The position numbers were made by a program, and so were the translations under genes. The notes under the pieces were generated by a model. The model saw only the letters and a list, made by a program, of their open reading frames with translations. It did no database searches and was not told the origin of the DNA. A stretch of DNA of 64,000 nucleotides from Leucobacter ruminantium (GTDB taxonomy: Bacteria > Actinomycetota > Actinomycetes > Actinomycetales > Microbacteriaceae). Positions within the stretch are counted from its first letter, which is position 1. Every line of letters begins with the position of its first letter. Location of the stretch: contig NZ_JAGDYL010000007.1 of the NCBI RefSeq assembly GCF_017565705.1, forward strand, positions 1-64,000. The letters run 5' to 3'. This document shows positions 9,682-17,340 of the stretch, piece by piece.

Positions 9682-10656
9682 TCATGGTCGACTCGGCCCT
9701 CGCACCACCGGTTCCTCCTGCGGAAGCGTCTCCCACGGGCCGGGGTCGACGGGGATGGCCGACTCGCCCGTAGTCGCATGACCAGAGGAACCACGGTCGC
9801 CGTTGCGCGACTCCGTCTCTTCTTCTTCGCGATCGTCGGGTCGGCTCTCCCGCCCGCCCTCAGCGGCGGCAACCGCTTCCGAATGCGTCGGAGGGCCGGG
9901 AGCAGACGAAGGTGCGTCGGAGCTCAGGAGTGCGACCAGCACGACCGCCGCGGTGAGGGAGGCGGCGGAGCCGACGAGGAGCGCAGTCTTATGGGAGGCG
10001 ACCGAGCCCGCTCCCTGCGTCGCAGCTGCGGCGGACGAACCCCGGTCGACGAGGGGGAACAGGCAGCTCGCCGTCGACGCTCCGAGCACCACCACCAGGA
10101 TCGCGCGTCCGAGAGCGCCCTCGCCACCGTCGACGATGCTGCGGAAGCGCTTCCGCGCACGGTGTCGGATCTGCGAGACATTGTTGGCCGAGAGCCCGAG
10201 CAGCTCTGCGGTCTCGCGCGGGGTGAAACCCTCGACCTCGGTGTACCAGAGCACCGCCTGCCAACGCTCCGGGAGTGCGGTCAGCGCCTCGGCGACGATG
10301 CTCTGGTCGGCGAGTATGTCGGCCAGATCGTCGAGAGAGCGCGGGTGCACCAGGTCGACGTCATCGATCGACGTCTCGTTGCGCGCGGCGGTGACACTCG
10401 ACATGTCTATCGAGACGTTCCGTATGACCTGGTAGAGGTACGGGCGGAACGCCTCACGAGGCCCCGCCCCGTTCTCGATCGTCTGCAAGATCCTGGTGAA
10501 CGCCTCGGAGATGATGTCGTCTCGATCGATGCGCGGAGCTATACGGTAGGCTGCGGCGCGCGCCGCGTCGAGGTGCCGACGGTAGAGCTCGCCGTAGGCG
10601 GTTCGGTCGTGCCTCTCGCGCACAGCAGCGATCAGGGCCCTGTCGCTCGTATTCAA
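9682..10656 (-). CDS. ECF-like sigma factor with C-terminal membrane segments
   Basis: The protein has 324 aa. Residues ~5-90 form sigma region 2 (RRHLDAARAAAYR, DIISEAFTRILQTI) and ~125-180 region 4 (LPERWQAVLWYTEVEGFTPRETAELLGLS with an HTH). Two hydrophobic segments follow (~190-210 and ~233-250), then an acidic, presumably extracellular, tail. Unlike its paralogue at 41466-42779 it has no HxxxCxxC zinc finger. TTG 10656 is chosen because GAAGGGG lies 6 nt upstream and a candidate -10 (TATACT, 10715-10710) would place the transcript start inside any longer reading frame; TTG 10710 is the alternative. It converges on surface protein A. Membrane tethering suggests regulation by release or proteolysis (inference). 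Confidence 0.8.
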   Translation of the reverse strand: MNTSDRALIAAVRERHDRTAYGELYRRHLDAARAAAYRIAPRIDRDDIISEAFTRILQTIENGAGPREAFRPYLYQVIRNVSIDMSSVTAARNETSIDDVDLVHPRSLDDLADILADQSIVAEALTALPERWQAVLWYTEVEGFTPRETAELLGLSANNVSQIRHRARKRFRSIVDGGEGALGRAILVVVLGASTASCLFPLVDRGSSAAAATQGAGSVASHKTALLVGSAASLTAAVVLVALLSSDAPSSAPGPPTHSEAVAAAEGGRESRPDDREEEETESRNGDRGSSGHATTGESAIPVDPGPWETLPQEEPVVRGPSRP

Positions 10657-10709
10657 TTTCGCCCCTTCGAGTACCGTGCATCCCTGCCAGCGCTCTTTCC
10701 CCCGCTGCA

Positions 10710-10759
10710 AGTATAGGCAAGAAGGTGGACATGCCCCTCGGCCTCGGGCGCACTAGTAT
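10710..10759. promoter_or_regulatory. divergent promoter region, sigma factor / YpfJ-type peptidase
   Basis: Candidate -10 hexamers are TATACT on the minus strand (10715-10710, toward the sigma factor) and TAGTAT on the plus strand (10754-10759, toward the metallopeptidase). No convincing -35 boxes are seen. Confidence 0.4.
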
Positions 10760-10833
10760 CGACTTCACCGGATAGCGCGCGATCGGCACGGTTGCCGTGC
10801 GGATCGCCATGCACGAGGAAAGGCGCGGCCACC

Positions 10834-11724
10834 TTGACCTTCAACGACAACGTGCGCATCGATACGAGCAAGGTTTCGAAGCGGCGCGGGGGCGCGCGCG
10901 GCGGAATGATCGCGGGCGGGGGTGCGGGTATCGCGCTGCTGCTCTTCCTCGGCTCTCAGCTGCTCGGCATCGATCTCACGCCCTACGCCCCCGTCGTGGA
11001 GCAGGCGCTCGGCAGCGGCCCCGTCTCGGAGGAACAGGCGGGATCCCTCGAGGGCTGCGCCACCGGCGCCGACGCCAATACTGACGCCGAGTGCCGTATG
11101 GCCGCGACGAGCGACTCGCTCGACCGCTATTGGGCCTCGCAGGTCGGCAACTACCGCGGCCCGTCCGACGTCGTGCTCTACGACGGCCAGACGCAGTCTG
11201 CCTGCGGCACCGCCTCCGGGGCCACGGGTCCCTTCTACTGCCCGGCCGACGAGGCGATCTACCTCGACGTCGCATTCTTCGACACGCTCAGCAGCGACTA
11301 CGGCGCGTCCGACGGATCGCTCGCCCAGATGTATGTGCTCGCCCATGAGTGGGGGCACCACATCTCGAACCTCATCGGCTCGTTGCAGGGCGTGGGACGC
11401 GAGACCGGCCCGGCATCTGGGTCGGTGCGACTCGAGCTGCAGGCCGACTGCTTCGCCGGTGCGTGGGTGCGCGACGCCTCGACCGTGACCGACGACAGCG
11501 GCGTTCCGTTTCTGAAGCCCGTCACGAAGCAGGAGATCGCCGACGCCATGAGCGCCGCAGCTGCCGTCGGCGACGACCACATCATGGAATCGGCCGGCGT
11601 CGGCGTGAATCCCGAGCGGTTCACGCACGGCACGTCGGAGCAGCGGCAGCGCTGGTTCCAGACGGGATACCAGCAGGGGCCGACCGCCTGCGGCACCTTC
11701 GACGTTCCGGCCGCTCAGCTGTAG
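10834..11724 (+). CDS. neutral zinc metallopeptidase, YpfJ family
   Basis: The protein has 296 aa. One N-terminal transmembrane helix (~residues 25-42, IAGGGAGIALLLFLGSQLLGI) precedes an extracytoplasmic domain. The zinc site is HEWGHH, with a downstream 'ELQADCFAGAW' supplying the third ligand region; this pattern defines the YpfJ/putative neutral zinc metallopeptidase family. It ends with 'QRQRWFQTGYQQG', also typical. TTG 10834 is preferred over an in-frame ATG at 10792 because GAGGAAAGG sits 10 nt upstream. Substrate is unknown. The gene stands alone and meets a convergent gene 10 bp after its stop. Confidence 0.85.
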   Translation: MTFNDNVRIDTSKVSKRRGGARGGMIAGGGAGIALLLFLGSQLLGIDLTPYAPVVEQALGSGPVSEEQAGSLEGCATGADANTDAECRMAATSDSLDRYWASQVGNYRGPSDVVLYDGQTQSACGTASGATGPFYCPADEAIYLDVAFFDTLSSDYGASDGSLAQMYVLAHEWGHHISNLIGSLQGVGRETGPASGSVRLELQADCFAGAWVRDASTVTDDSGVPFLKPVTKQEIADAMSAAAAVGDDHIMESAGVGVNPERFTHGTSEQRQRWFQTGYQQGPTACGTFDVPAAQL

Positions 11725-11733
11725 GCGGGCCTC

Positions 11734-12561
11734 TCAGCGCCGCTTGCGCTTCTTCTCGGCCCTGCGCAGCGCCTTCGCACGCTCGGCTTTCTCTCGCGCC
11801 GCTGCGAGCTGCGCGCCGCGCGAGCCGGGTTTGGGGCCGGGCTTCTTGGCTGTGGGCTTGGGCCTCGCGGGCCGAGCGGCCTTCGTCTGCTCCGAGGAAT
11901 CTGCGGCGAGGGACGCCGAAGGGCGCGAGCTGCGGGCCGTGCGCCCGCGCATGATGCCGGCCAGCTGCTGCACGTCGGCCGCGTCGCGCGCGAGATCCCA
12001 AGTCGCCCAGATCGTGCTGCCCGCGAGTTCGGGCTCCCCGGTCAGCGGCACGACGGCGTGCTCGCGCTTCGTGGAGAGGTGACGCGCGAGCGGCAGCGGC
12101 AGCAGGATCGCGCCGGCGCCGGTGGCCACGAGCGCGAGCGCGGCCGCGGCGTCCTCGGGCTTCCAAGAGGGATCCGCCCAGGGCTGCGGCGCGGGCCAGC
12201 CCGGGGCGTGGTGCGCGTGATCGAGCAGGGCGACGAGCGCGAGGTCGTGCACGGGCAGCTCGGTCTCGCCTGCGAGTTCGTGTTCGGCGGGCACGACGAG
12301 CGCGACGGCCTCGGTGTACAGTCGCACGGCGTGACGGGTGCGATCTGGCTCGGCCGATCCCTCGGGGAACTCACCCGGCATCGCTCGCTCCAGCGTCACA
12401 TCGACCGGCTCGCCTTCGAGGGGCGAGGGATCCCTGCCGAACGCGGTCTCGAACGGTACGAGCTCGAGCGGTTCGCCGACGGCCTGCCGCCAGCGCTTCG
12501 CCCATTTGCTCGGGGCGGTGCCCCGGGTGAACCCGAGTCGCAGGGGGCGGTGTTCGCTCAC
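11734..12561 (-). CDS. LysR-type substrate-binding-domain protein without HTH, basic C-terminus
   Basis: The protein has 275 aa. It begins 'MSEHRPLRLGFTRGTAPSKW', then shows the two-lobed LysR substrate-binding layout (GEPVDVTLERAMP, LYTEAVALVVPAEHELA, LVATGAGAILLPLPLARHL). No N-terminal winged HTH precedes it. Residues ~230-275 are an Ala/Lys/Arg-rich tail ending EKKRKRR. GTG 12561 overlaps the stop of the upstream alkyltransferase-like gene by 4 bp (GTGA), so the two are translationally coupled. A ligand sensor role is possible; the tail could bind nucleic acid (inference). No function is assigned. Confidence 0.65.
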   Translation of the reverse strand: MSEHRPLRLGFTRGTAPSKWAKRWRQAVGEPLELVPFETAFGRDPSPLEGEPVDVTLERAMPGEFPEGSAEPDRTRHAVRLYTEAVALVVPAEHELAGETELPVHDLALVALLDHAHHAPGWPAPQPWADPSWKPEDAAAALALVATGAGAILLPLPLARHLSTKREHAVVPLTGEPELAGSTIWATWDLARDAADVQQLAGIMRGRTARSSRPSASLAADSSEQTKAARPARPKPTAKKPGPKPGSRGAQLAAAREKAERAKALRRAEKKRKRR

Positions 12562-12902
12562 AGGGCGACCTCCGAGTAGATCTCGTGCGTGTAGGGGAGC
12601 CGGGCCGCGGACAGCGCCAGCCGGTAGTCCTCGGGATGACGCGCGTCGACACCCCTGAGCGGTGTGCCCTCTTCGAGGTAGTGGGGGAGCGCGAGGCGGG
12701 CGTGGCCCTGCGGCGGGTGGCCGCTCGCCGGCACGACGCGCCACCACGCCACCGCGTGGCCGTAGAGCGCCATCACCCGGCCGACGGCGCGCGGCGCCTC
12801 GGAGCCGACCGCGATGCCGACGTCGCCGTAGGTCATGACGCGCCCCTTCGGGATGCGGGCGACGACGTCGAGGACGGCGTCGACGAATTCCGAGCTGGGC
12901 AT
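12558..12902 (-). CDS. MGMT-like alkyltransferase-like protein (ATL)
   Basis: The 114-aa protein corresponds to the C-terminal DNA-binding domain of O6-alkylguanine methyltransferases: 'FVDAVLDVVARIPKGRVMTYGDVGIAVGSEAPRAVGRVM'. The active-site PCHR of true MGMT reads WWRV here (AVAWWRVVPASG), so the acceptor Cys is replaced by Trp, the signature of ATL proteins. Known ATLs bind and flip O6-alkylguanine and hand lesions to nucleotide excision repair. ATG 12902 has TAACCT ending 6 nt upstream and no SD, suggesting a leaderless transcript. It is the first gene of a two-gene unit with the LysR-like protein. Confidence 0.85.
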   Translation of the reverse strand: MPSSEFVDAVLDVVARIPKGRVMTYGDVGIAVGSEAPRAVGRVMALYGHAVAWWRVVPASGHPPQGHARLALPHYLEEGTPLRGVDARHPEDYRLALSAARLPYTHEIYSEVAL

Positions 12903-12954
12903 GGGACCAGGTTACGGCAGATGGGGAGCTCCGGTCCCGGCCCCATCAGGGACC

Positions 12955-13677
12955 TCAGCCGAGCGATGAGACCCCGAGCAGCATGCCGATCGTGTAGGTC
13001 GCCGCGACGGCGATTCCGCCGAACAGCAGCTGCCGCGCCGCGCCCGCGAGCCAGTTGCGCCGCGTGACGCGCGCCGCGAGGCCGCCGGCGAGCAGCAGGC
13101 CGGCACCGCCGAACGCGAGGCCCCACCAGAGCGTGCCGAAGCCGAACACGAACGGCAGGATCGGGATCAGCGCACCCACCGAGAACGACAGGAACGACGA
13201 GATCGCCGCGACCCAGGGCGACGGGTGTCCGTCGGGGCTCAACCCCAGCTCCTGCATCAGATGCAACTGCACAGCGCTGTCGAGGTTCTCCTGCACCTGC
13301 TCCGCGGCGGTGCGCGCGATGTCGGGGGCCATGCCGTAGCGCAGAAAACGGCGTTCGAGTTCGGCGCGCTCACCCTGCGGATTGCGGGTGTGCGCCTGGG
13401 CCTCGGCCGCCATCTCGGCGTCGAACTGCTCGTTCGCCGTGCGCACCGAGGTGTACTCGCCGAGCGCCATCGACACGGCTCCCGCGATGAGACCCGAGAT
13501 GCCGGTGATCGCGACGATGCCGGGTGCCGCACCGGCGGCGGCGATGCCGGCGATGAGGCCGACGTTCGAGACGAGGCCGTCCATCGCGCCGAACACCGAG
13601 GCGCGCAGCCAGCCCGACGAGACATCGGCGTGGCTGTGATCGTACTCGTGGGGGTATGAGATGTCGACATCGTTCAT
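12955..13677 (-). CDS. VIT1/CCC1 family membrane transporter
   Basis: The 240-aa membrane protein shows the CCC1/VIT1 fold: 'WLRASVFGAMDGLVSNVGLIAGIAAAG', the 'AGAVSMALGEYTSVRTANEQ' helix, a cytoplasmic Glu-rich helical region (ERAELERRFLRYGM...AAEQVQEN) and three C-terminal helices. Family members transport Fe2+ or Mn2+ out of the cytosol. ATG 13677 follows AGGAGCACGC. The upstream 300 bp up to the ABC-F gene carry two striking inverted repeats and no gene. Metal specificity cannot be read from the sequence. Confidence 0.88.
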   Translation of the reverse strand: MNDVDISYPHEYDHSHADVSSGWLRASVFGAMDGLVSNVGLIAGIAAAGAAPGIVAITGISGLIAGAVSMALGEYTSVRTANEQFDAEMAAEAQAHTRNPQGERAELERRFLRYGMAPDIARTAAEQVQENLDSAVQLHLMQELGLSPDGHPSPWVAAISSFLSFSVGALIPILPFVFGFGTLWWGLAFGGAGLLLAGGLAARVTRRNWLAGAARQLLFGGIAVAATYTIGMLLGVSSLG

Positions 13678-13842
13678 GCGTGCTCCTGCGGTGGTGTCTC
13701 GCGGCCGGGCGGGGGACCGGGGACCCGCGGCCGGGAGGGGACTGGCTGGTGGTCTGTCGCTGTGCGACGGAGCTCCGACGCGAGACACTAGCAACTTCCG
13801 TGCGAGAGGGAGAAGCCGGGTTCAGACCTCGCCGGGCCGGCG

Positions 13843-13870
13843 CGGCGAGTTCGCCGAGCCGAACTCGCCG
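13843..13870. repeat. 11-bp-arm inverted repeat upstream of the VIT1-family gene
   Basis: Perfect arms CGGCGAGTTCG (13843-13853) and CGAACTCGCCG (13860-13870) have a 6-nt loop. It lies 166 bp upstream of the transporter start; it could be a hairpin or an operator. No regulator is known. Confidence 0.6.
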
Positions 13871-13893
13871 CTGCTGCTGCCGCCGCATCTTGT

Positions 13894-13962
13894 GATCGGG
13901 GTCACTTCTGGGGCGTGTCGCGATGTTTTCCGGCGGGACACGCCCCAGAAGTGACCCCGATC
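13894..13962. repeat. 26-bp perfect inverted repeat between the ABC-F and VIT1-family genes
   Basis: Arms 13894-13919 and 13937-13962 are perfect reverse complements over 26 bp (outer ends GATCGGGGTCACTTC / GAAGTGACCCCGATC) around a 17-nt AT-richer loop containing GTTTTCC. It begins 19 bp past the ABC-F stop, so it may terminate that gene. Arms this long are unusual for a terminator and could mark a dispersed palindromic element or a structured RNA. Confidence 0.85.
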
Positions 13963-13981
13963 GTCGGGCGTGAAGGCCGGG

Positions 13982-15904
13982 CTAGGCCGGGCGCAGCTCC
14001 AGCACCCCCCCGGCCCAGCGCGAGCGCAGGTGCCGGTCGTGAGTCGCGATCACGAGCGCTCCGCGGAAGCCGTCGAGCGCCTCCTCCAACTCCTCGACGA
14101 GCGTGAGCGAGAGGTGATTGGTGGGCTCGTCGAGCAGCAGCACCGGCGGCGGGTCGGCGACGAGCGCCGCGAGGGCGAGCCTGCGGCGCTGGCCCACGCT
14201 GAGCGCGGCGACGGGCCGACCGAGGTCGCGGGCGGCAATGAGCCCGGTGAGTTCGAGAGGGATCGTCTCCGCCAGCTCCGCGCCGACGGCGTCGCGGTAG
14301 ACGGCGGCGGCCGCGCGCTCGGGCCGGTCGAAGGAGGCCTCCTGCGGAAGGTAGCCGACGCGCGCGGCTCGCTCGACGGTGCCAGTCGCTCCTGCGGGCG
14401 CGGACTCGGCTCCGGCGAGCAGCGCGAGCAGGGTCGACTTGCCCGCGCCGTTGGGCCCCGAGAGGAGGATGCGGCCGCGCGGCTCGAGCTCGAGCGAGGT
14501 CTCGCGGAGCCGACCGGGCACCGCGACGCGTTCGGCCCGGAGCACGTGAGCAACGGCCTCCGCGTGCGGCGCAGCGCCCTGCGGGGCCTCGCCGGATCCC
14601 TCACCGAATGCGTCTGCCTCCGATCCCTCGCCCGGATCTCCGAAGCCGTGGAACCGCAGCGGCTCCGGCGGCCTCCGCACCCGCTCGCGCTCGAGCGTCT
14701 CGAGCCGCACGCGCGCGTTCCTGGCGCGACGGGCCGTCACGCGCGCGTCCTTGTCGGCGTAGAACTTGCGGGTGATGCGCGATTCCGACTTCGACTCGTG
14801 CTTGCGGTTCACCTCACGCGAGCCGACCTCGATCTCGTGCACGAGCGCATCCCGCTCGGCGCTCTCGGCCTCGTAGCGCGACCGCCACCGTGCCATCTCG
14901 GCGCGTCTCGCGGCGCGCGCAGCCGAGTAGCCGACGCCCCAGTGCCGCACGCCGAAGCCCGTGCCCGGGTCGTCGGTCGTGAGGGATCCCCCAGCCCCCG
15001 GTACGCCGGCTTCGGATGAAGCGCGCACCGGGAGGCCCTGAGCGGCGCGGCCGGCGAGCCCGGTAGGTCCGGGGACCGCGGGTTCGAGCGCGACCTCCGC
15101 GTCGGCGAGCTCGCGAGCGGCGACGGGCAGCGCATCGAGGTCGAGGATTCCCGTCGTCACCGCGTCGAGCAGCGCGCGATCGTGGCTCGCGACGATGACG
15201 ATGCCGGGCCAGCCCGCGAGCACCCGCTCGAGGTAGGCCGCGGAGGCGTCGTCGAGGTGGTTCGACGGCTCATCGAGGAGCAGGGTCTGCGGAGCGCGCA
15301 GCAGCACCGCCGCCAGCGCGAGGCGCAGCCGCTGACCGCCCGACAGCTCGCCGATCGGTCGTGAGCCGGCGAAGCCTCCGAGACCGAGGCCGGTGAGCGT
15401 CTCGCCGCGCCGTGCCTCGGCCGACCAGGCCTCGCAGCGCTCCGCCCGTTCGAGCGCTTCAGCGTAGGCCTCTGCGATGCCTGCGTCGTCGGGTCGCTCC
15501 GCGAAGCGTTCGCCCAGGCGCTCGATGCGTTCGAGCGCCGCCACGGCGTCGCGCTGGGCGTCGTCGAGCACGCGGTCGAGCGGGGTCGTGTCCGGGTAGG
15601 GGAGCTCCTGGGCGAGCAGGCCGACGGAGCCGGGCAGCACGACCGTTCCGGAGCTCGGCTCGATCTCGCCCGCGATGATGCGCAGCAGCGTGGACTTGCC
15701 GGTGCCGTTCTCGCCGATCAGGCCGAGCCGGTCTCCCGGTGCGGCCGTGAACGAGATGTCGCTCAGCACACGACGGTCGGCGAAGCCGTGCGAGACGCCG
15801 TCGACGGCGAGATGGGTGCTGGGGGAGGCGCCGGGCTCGGCGCCTCGCGTTGCCGCTCGCGCGGCGGATCGGAGGTTCGGGGTGGTGGGGTTCGATGACG
15901 TCAT
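13982..15904 (-). CDS. ABC-F family ATPase (ribosome-protection / translation factor type)
   Basis: The 640-aa protein has two ABC ATPase domains and no membrane segments. NBD1 has Walker A GENGTGKST, signature LSGGQ and Walker B LLLDEPSNHLDD. NBD2 has GPNGAGKST, a degenerate signature LSVGQ and LLLDEPTNHLS. The NBDs are joined by a long, charged linker (RRAEMARWRSRYEAESAERD, RKHESKSESRITRKFYADKDAR) as in ABC-F proteins that enter the ribosomal E site. Resistance-type members (Msr, Vga, OleB) displace antibiotics; others are housekeeping, and the sequence alone does not decide. ATG 15904 follows a ~200-nt leader with a short reading frame and a hairpin, which is suggestive of attenuation. Confidence 0.88.
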   Translation of the reverse strand: MTSSNPTTPNLRSAARAATRGAEPGASPSTHLAVDGVSHGFADRRVLSDISFTAAPGDRLGLIGENGTGKSTLLRIIAGEIEPSSGTVVLPGSVGLLAQELPYPDTTPLDRVLDDAQRDAVAALERIERLGERFAERPDDAGIAEAYAEALERAERCEAWSAEARRGETLTGLGLGGFAGSRPIGELSGGQRLRLALAAVLLRAPQTLLLDEPSNHLDDASAAYLERVLAGWPGIVIVASHDRALLDAVTTGILDLDALPVAARELADAEVALEPAVPGPTGLAGRAAQGLPVRASSEAGVPGAGGSLTTDDPGTGFGVRHWGVGYSAARAARRAEMARWRSRYEAESAERDALVHEIEVGSREVNRKHESKSESRITRKFYADKDARVTARRARNARVRLETLERERVRRPPEPLRFHGFGDPGEGSEADAFGEGSGEAPQGAAPHAEAVAHVLRAERVAVPGRLRETSLELEPRGRILLSGPNGAGKSTLLALLAGAESAPAGATGTVERAARVGYLPQEASFDRPERAAAAVYRDAVGAELAETIPLELTGLIAARDLGRPVAALSVGQRRRLALAALVADPPPVLLLDEPTNHLSLTLVEELEEALDGFRGALVIATHDRHLRSRWAGGVLELRPA

Positions 15905-16112
15905 GTCGACCGCCTCTCGGGGTGAGGGCGTCGTCGGCGCTCGGGCGGCGGGGGTCGTCGGATCCCTCGCCGGCGCCCGTACGTGCGCACGCTCGCGCGG
16001 GGCGGCGAAGGAGAAGAGGTGAGAACCGCAGCATCCCGAACTGCTCGACGATCGCGTGCGGCCGGTCGCCGGCCGCGGATCGGAGGGGATGGAGGCTGCG
16101 TTAGTTCTTCAC
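15905..16112 (-). promoter_or_regulatory. long 5' leader of the ABC-F gene with mini-ORF and hairpin
   Basis: Read on the minus strand, the leader starts with a possible four-codon frame GTG AAG AAC TAA (16112-16101). It continues with a perfect 8-bp hairpin (GCGGCCGG / CCGGCCGC, 16058-16076) and a second start ATG at 16034 (MLRFSPLLLRR...) whose frame overlaps the ABC-F start. Such leader peptides plus hairpins control several antibiotic-responsive abc-f and erm genes. No T-run follows the hairpin, so the mechanism is unproven. Confidence 0.4.
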
Positions 16113-16224
16113 GGCAGAGAGCGTACGCGGAACGGCGCCCACCGCGCAAGGCCGCGGGGGCGTAACCTTGAGCTGCGCGGGGTATCCGAGTGGACACCGC
16201 GGGCTCCGAGGCGAGGAGGACGGC

Positions 16225-16725
16225 ATGACGGTCGAAGCGAGCGGGCGCGTGATCCCGACGGAGCGCGGCAGCGATCTGGTGCTGGTGCGATCCCTCGCCC
16301 TCACCGCCGAGGAGGCGTGGGCGCATCTCACCGATTCGGAGCTCACCGAGCAGTGGTTCGGGCCCTGGGAGGGCGACGCGCGCGCCGGTGGCGCGGTGCG
16401 GGTGCGCATGCGGTTCGAGGATCACGAGCCCGCGATCCGCATCCTGATCCGCGCCTGCGAGGCGCCGAGCAGGCTCGTGCTCGAGGCCGACGACGAGGTC
16501 GGCGGCTGGAAGCTCGAACTGCTCGTGGAGGAGGACGGCGCAGACGACGCGCTCCTCACGTTCATCCACCACCTCGAGGGCGACGACGTGGGAGGCGTCG
16601 GCGAGATCGGCCCGGGCTGGGAGTACTACCTCGATCTGCTCGTCGCGGCGACCGAGGGCACCGAGCGCCCCGCCTTTGACGACTACTACCCGGCGCTGCG
16701 CGAGGCGTACCTCTCGCAGCTCTAG
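16225..16725 (+). CDS. SRPBCC (START/Bet v1-like, AHSA1-type) domain protein
   Basis: The 166-aa single-domain protein has 'LVRSLALTAEEAWAHLTDSELTEQWFGPWEGDARAGGAVRVRM', matching the AHSA1-type SRPBCC pattern of 'V...W..LT.pe.l..WfgP'. The C-terminal helix is 'GPGWEYYLDLLVAATEG'. The fold forms a hydrophobic ligand pocket; the ligand is unknown. ATG 16225 follows GAGGAGGA, a strong ribosome-binding site. In many actinobacteria these genes sit beside ArsR regulators, but none is present here. Confidence 0.82.
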   Translation: MTVEASGRVIPTERGSDLVLVRSLALTAEEAWAHLTDSELTEQWFGPWEGDARAGGAVRVRMRFEDHEPAIRILIRACEAPSRLVLEADDEVGGWKLELLVEEDGADDALLTFIHHLEGDDVGGVGEIGPGWEYYLDLLVAATEGTERPAFDDYYPALREAYLSQL

Positions 16726-16800
16726 GGGCTTCGTGGCGGCCCTGTCGATTCGGTTCGCTCGTCGTGAGGGCGGCCGGCGGCTCAACCGTAGGATGCGGCG

Positions 16801-16872
16801 ATGTCGGCCTTCTTCATGTGCTCGGCGCGCCTTCAGGCGTTGTTCGGAAGCTCCATGTGGATGATCGGATAG
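16801..16872 (+). other. possible 23-codon leaderless small ORF (antisense to the GNAT 3' end)
   Basis: ATG 16801 is preceded by TAGGAT ending 6 nt upstream, the same arrangement seen before a dozen genes in this window. The frame encodes 23 residues (MSAFFMCSARLQALF...MIG) and stops at 16870-16872, overlapping the last codons of the convergent GNAT gene. It may be the 5' stub of a lost gene whose promoter survives, a small protein, or chance. There is no homology to judge by. Confidence 0.25.
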
Positions 16873-17297
16873 GGTCGACCGTCCCCGTCGAGTTCGCTGC
16901 GACCGACCTGCACGAATCCCTTACTGACATAGAAACCGTGGGCGCCGCGGTTCTGCTCGTTCACATCGACTTCGGATACGGCCTGTCTGGTGACTACCTC
17001 GGCCAGAAGGGCCGAGCCGACACCCTGGCCGCGAGCCGAATCGGAGACGAACAGCATCTCCAGGGCACCGTCGAGCACACCCGCGAACCCGACCGGTTTC
17101 CCATCCTTTTCGGCGATGGTGAGATGCACGGCGGGGAAGTAGTCGGATGCGAGGCGGGATTCAATCCGAGCGAAGTCCGCTTCGTCGAGGAAGTCATGGG
17201 TGGCGCGTACGGCACTGCGCCAGATATCGACGAGCGCCGCGTACTCCTCGTCACCGCCGCACGCCCGGATGATGACGTCCGTGTTGCTTTGGGGCAT
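16833..17297 (-). CDS. GNAT family N-acetyltransferase
   Basis: The 154-aa protein has the GNAT acetyl-CoA loop 'SARGQGVGSALLAEVV' preceded by the beta4 strand 'GALEMLFVSD', and the C-terminal 'NRGAHGFYVSKGFVQVGRSELDGDGRPYPIIHMEL'. The C-terminal wording is close to YjaB/PhnO-like acetyltransferases. Substrate is unknown. ATG 17297 has TAGGAT ending 7 nt upstream and no SD, a leaderless configuration. Confidence 0.85.
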   Translation of the reverse strand: MPQSNTDVIIRACGGDEEYAALVDIWRSAVRATHDFLDEADFARIESRLASDYFPAVHLTIAEKDGKPVGFAGVLDGALEMLFVSDSARGQGVGSALLAEVVTRQAVSEVDVNEQNRGAHGFYVSKGFVQVGRSELDGDGRPYPIIHMELPNNA

Positions 17298-17340
17298 GCT
17301 TTCGATCCTATTGCGCCCCTCGGCGAGCCCGCACCAGTGC

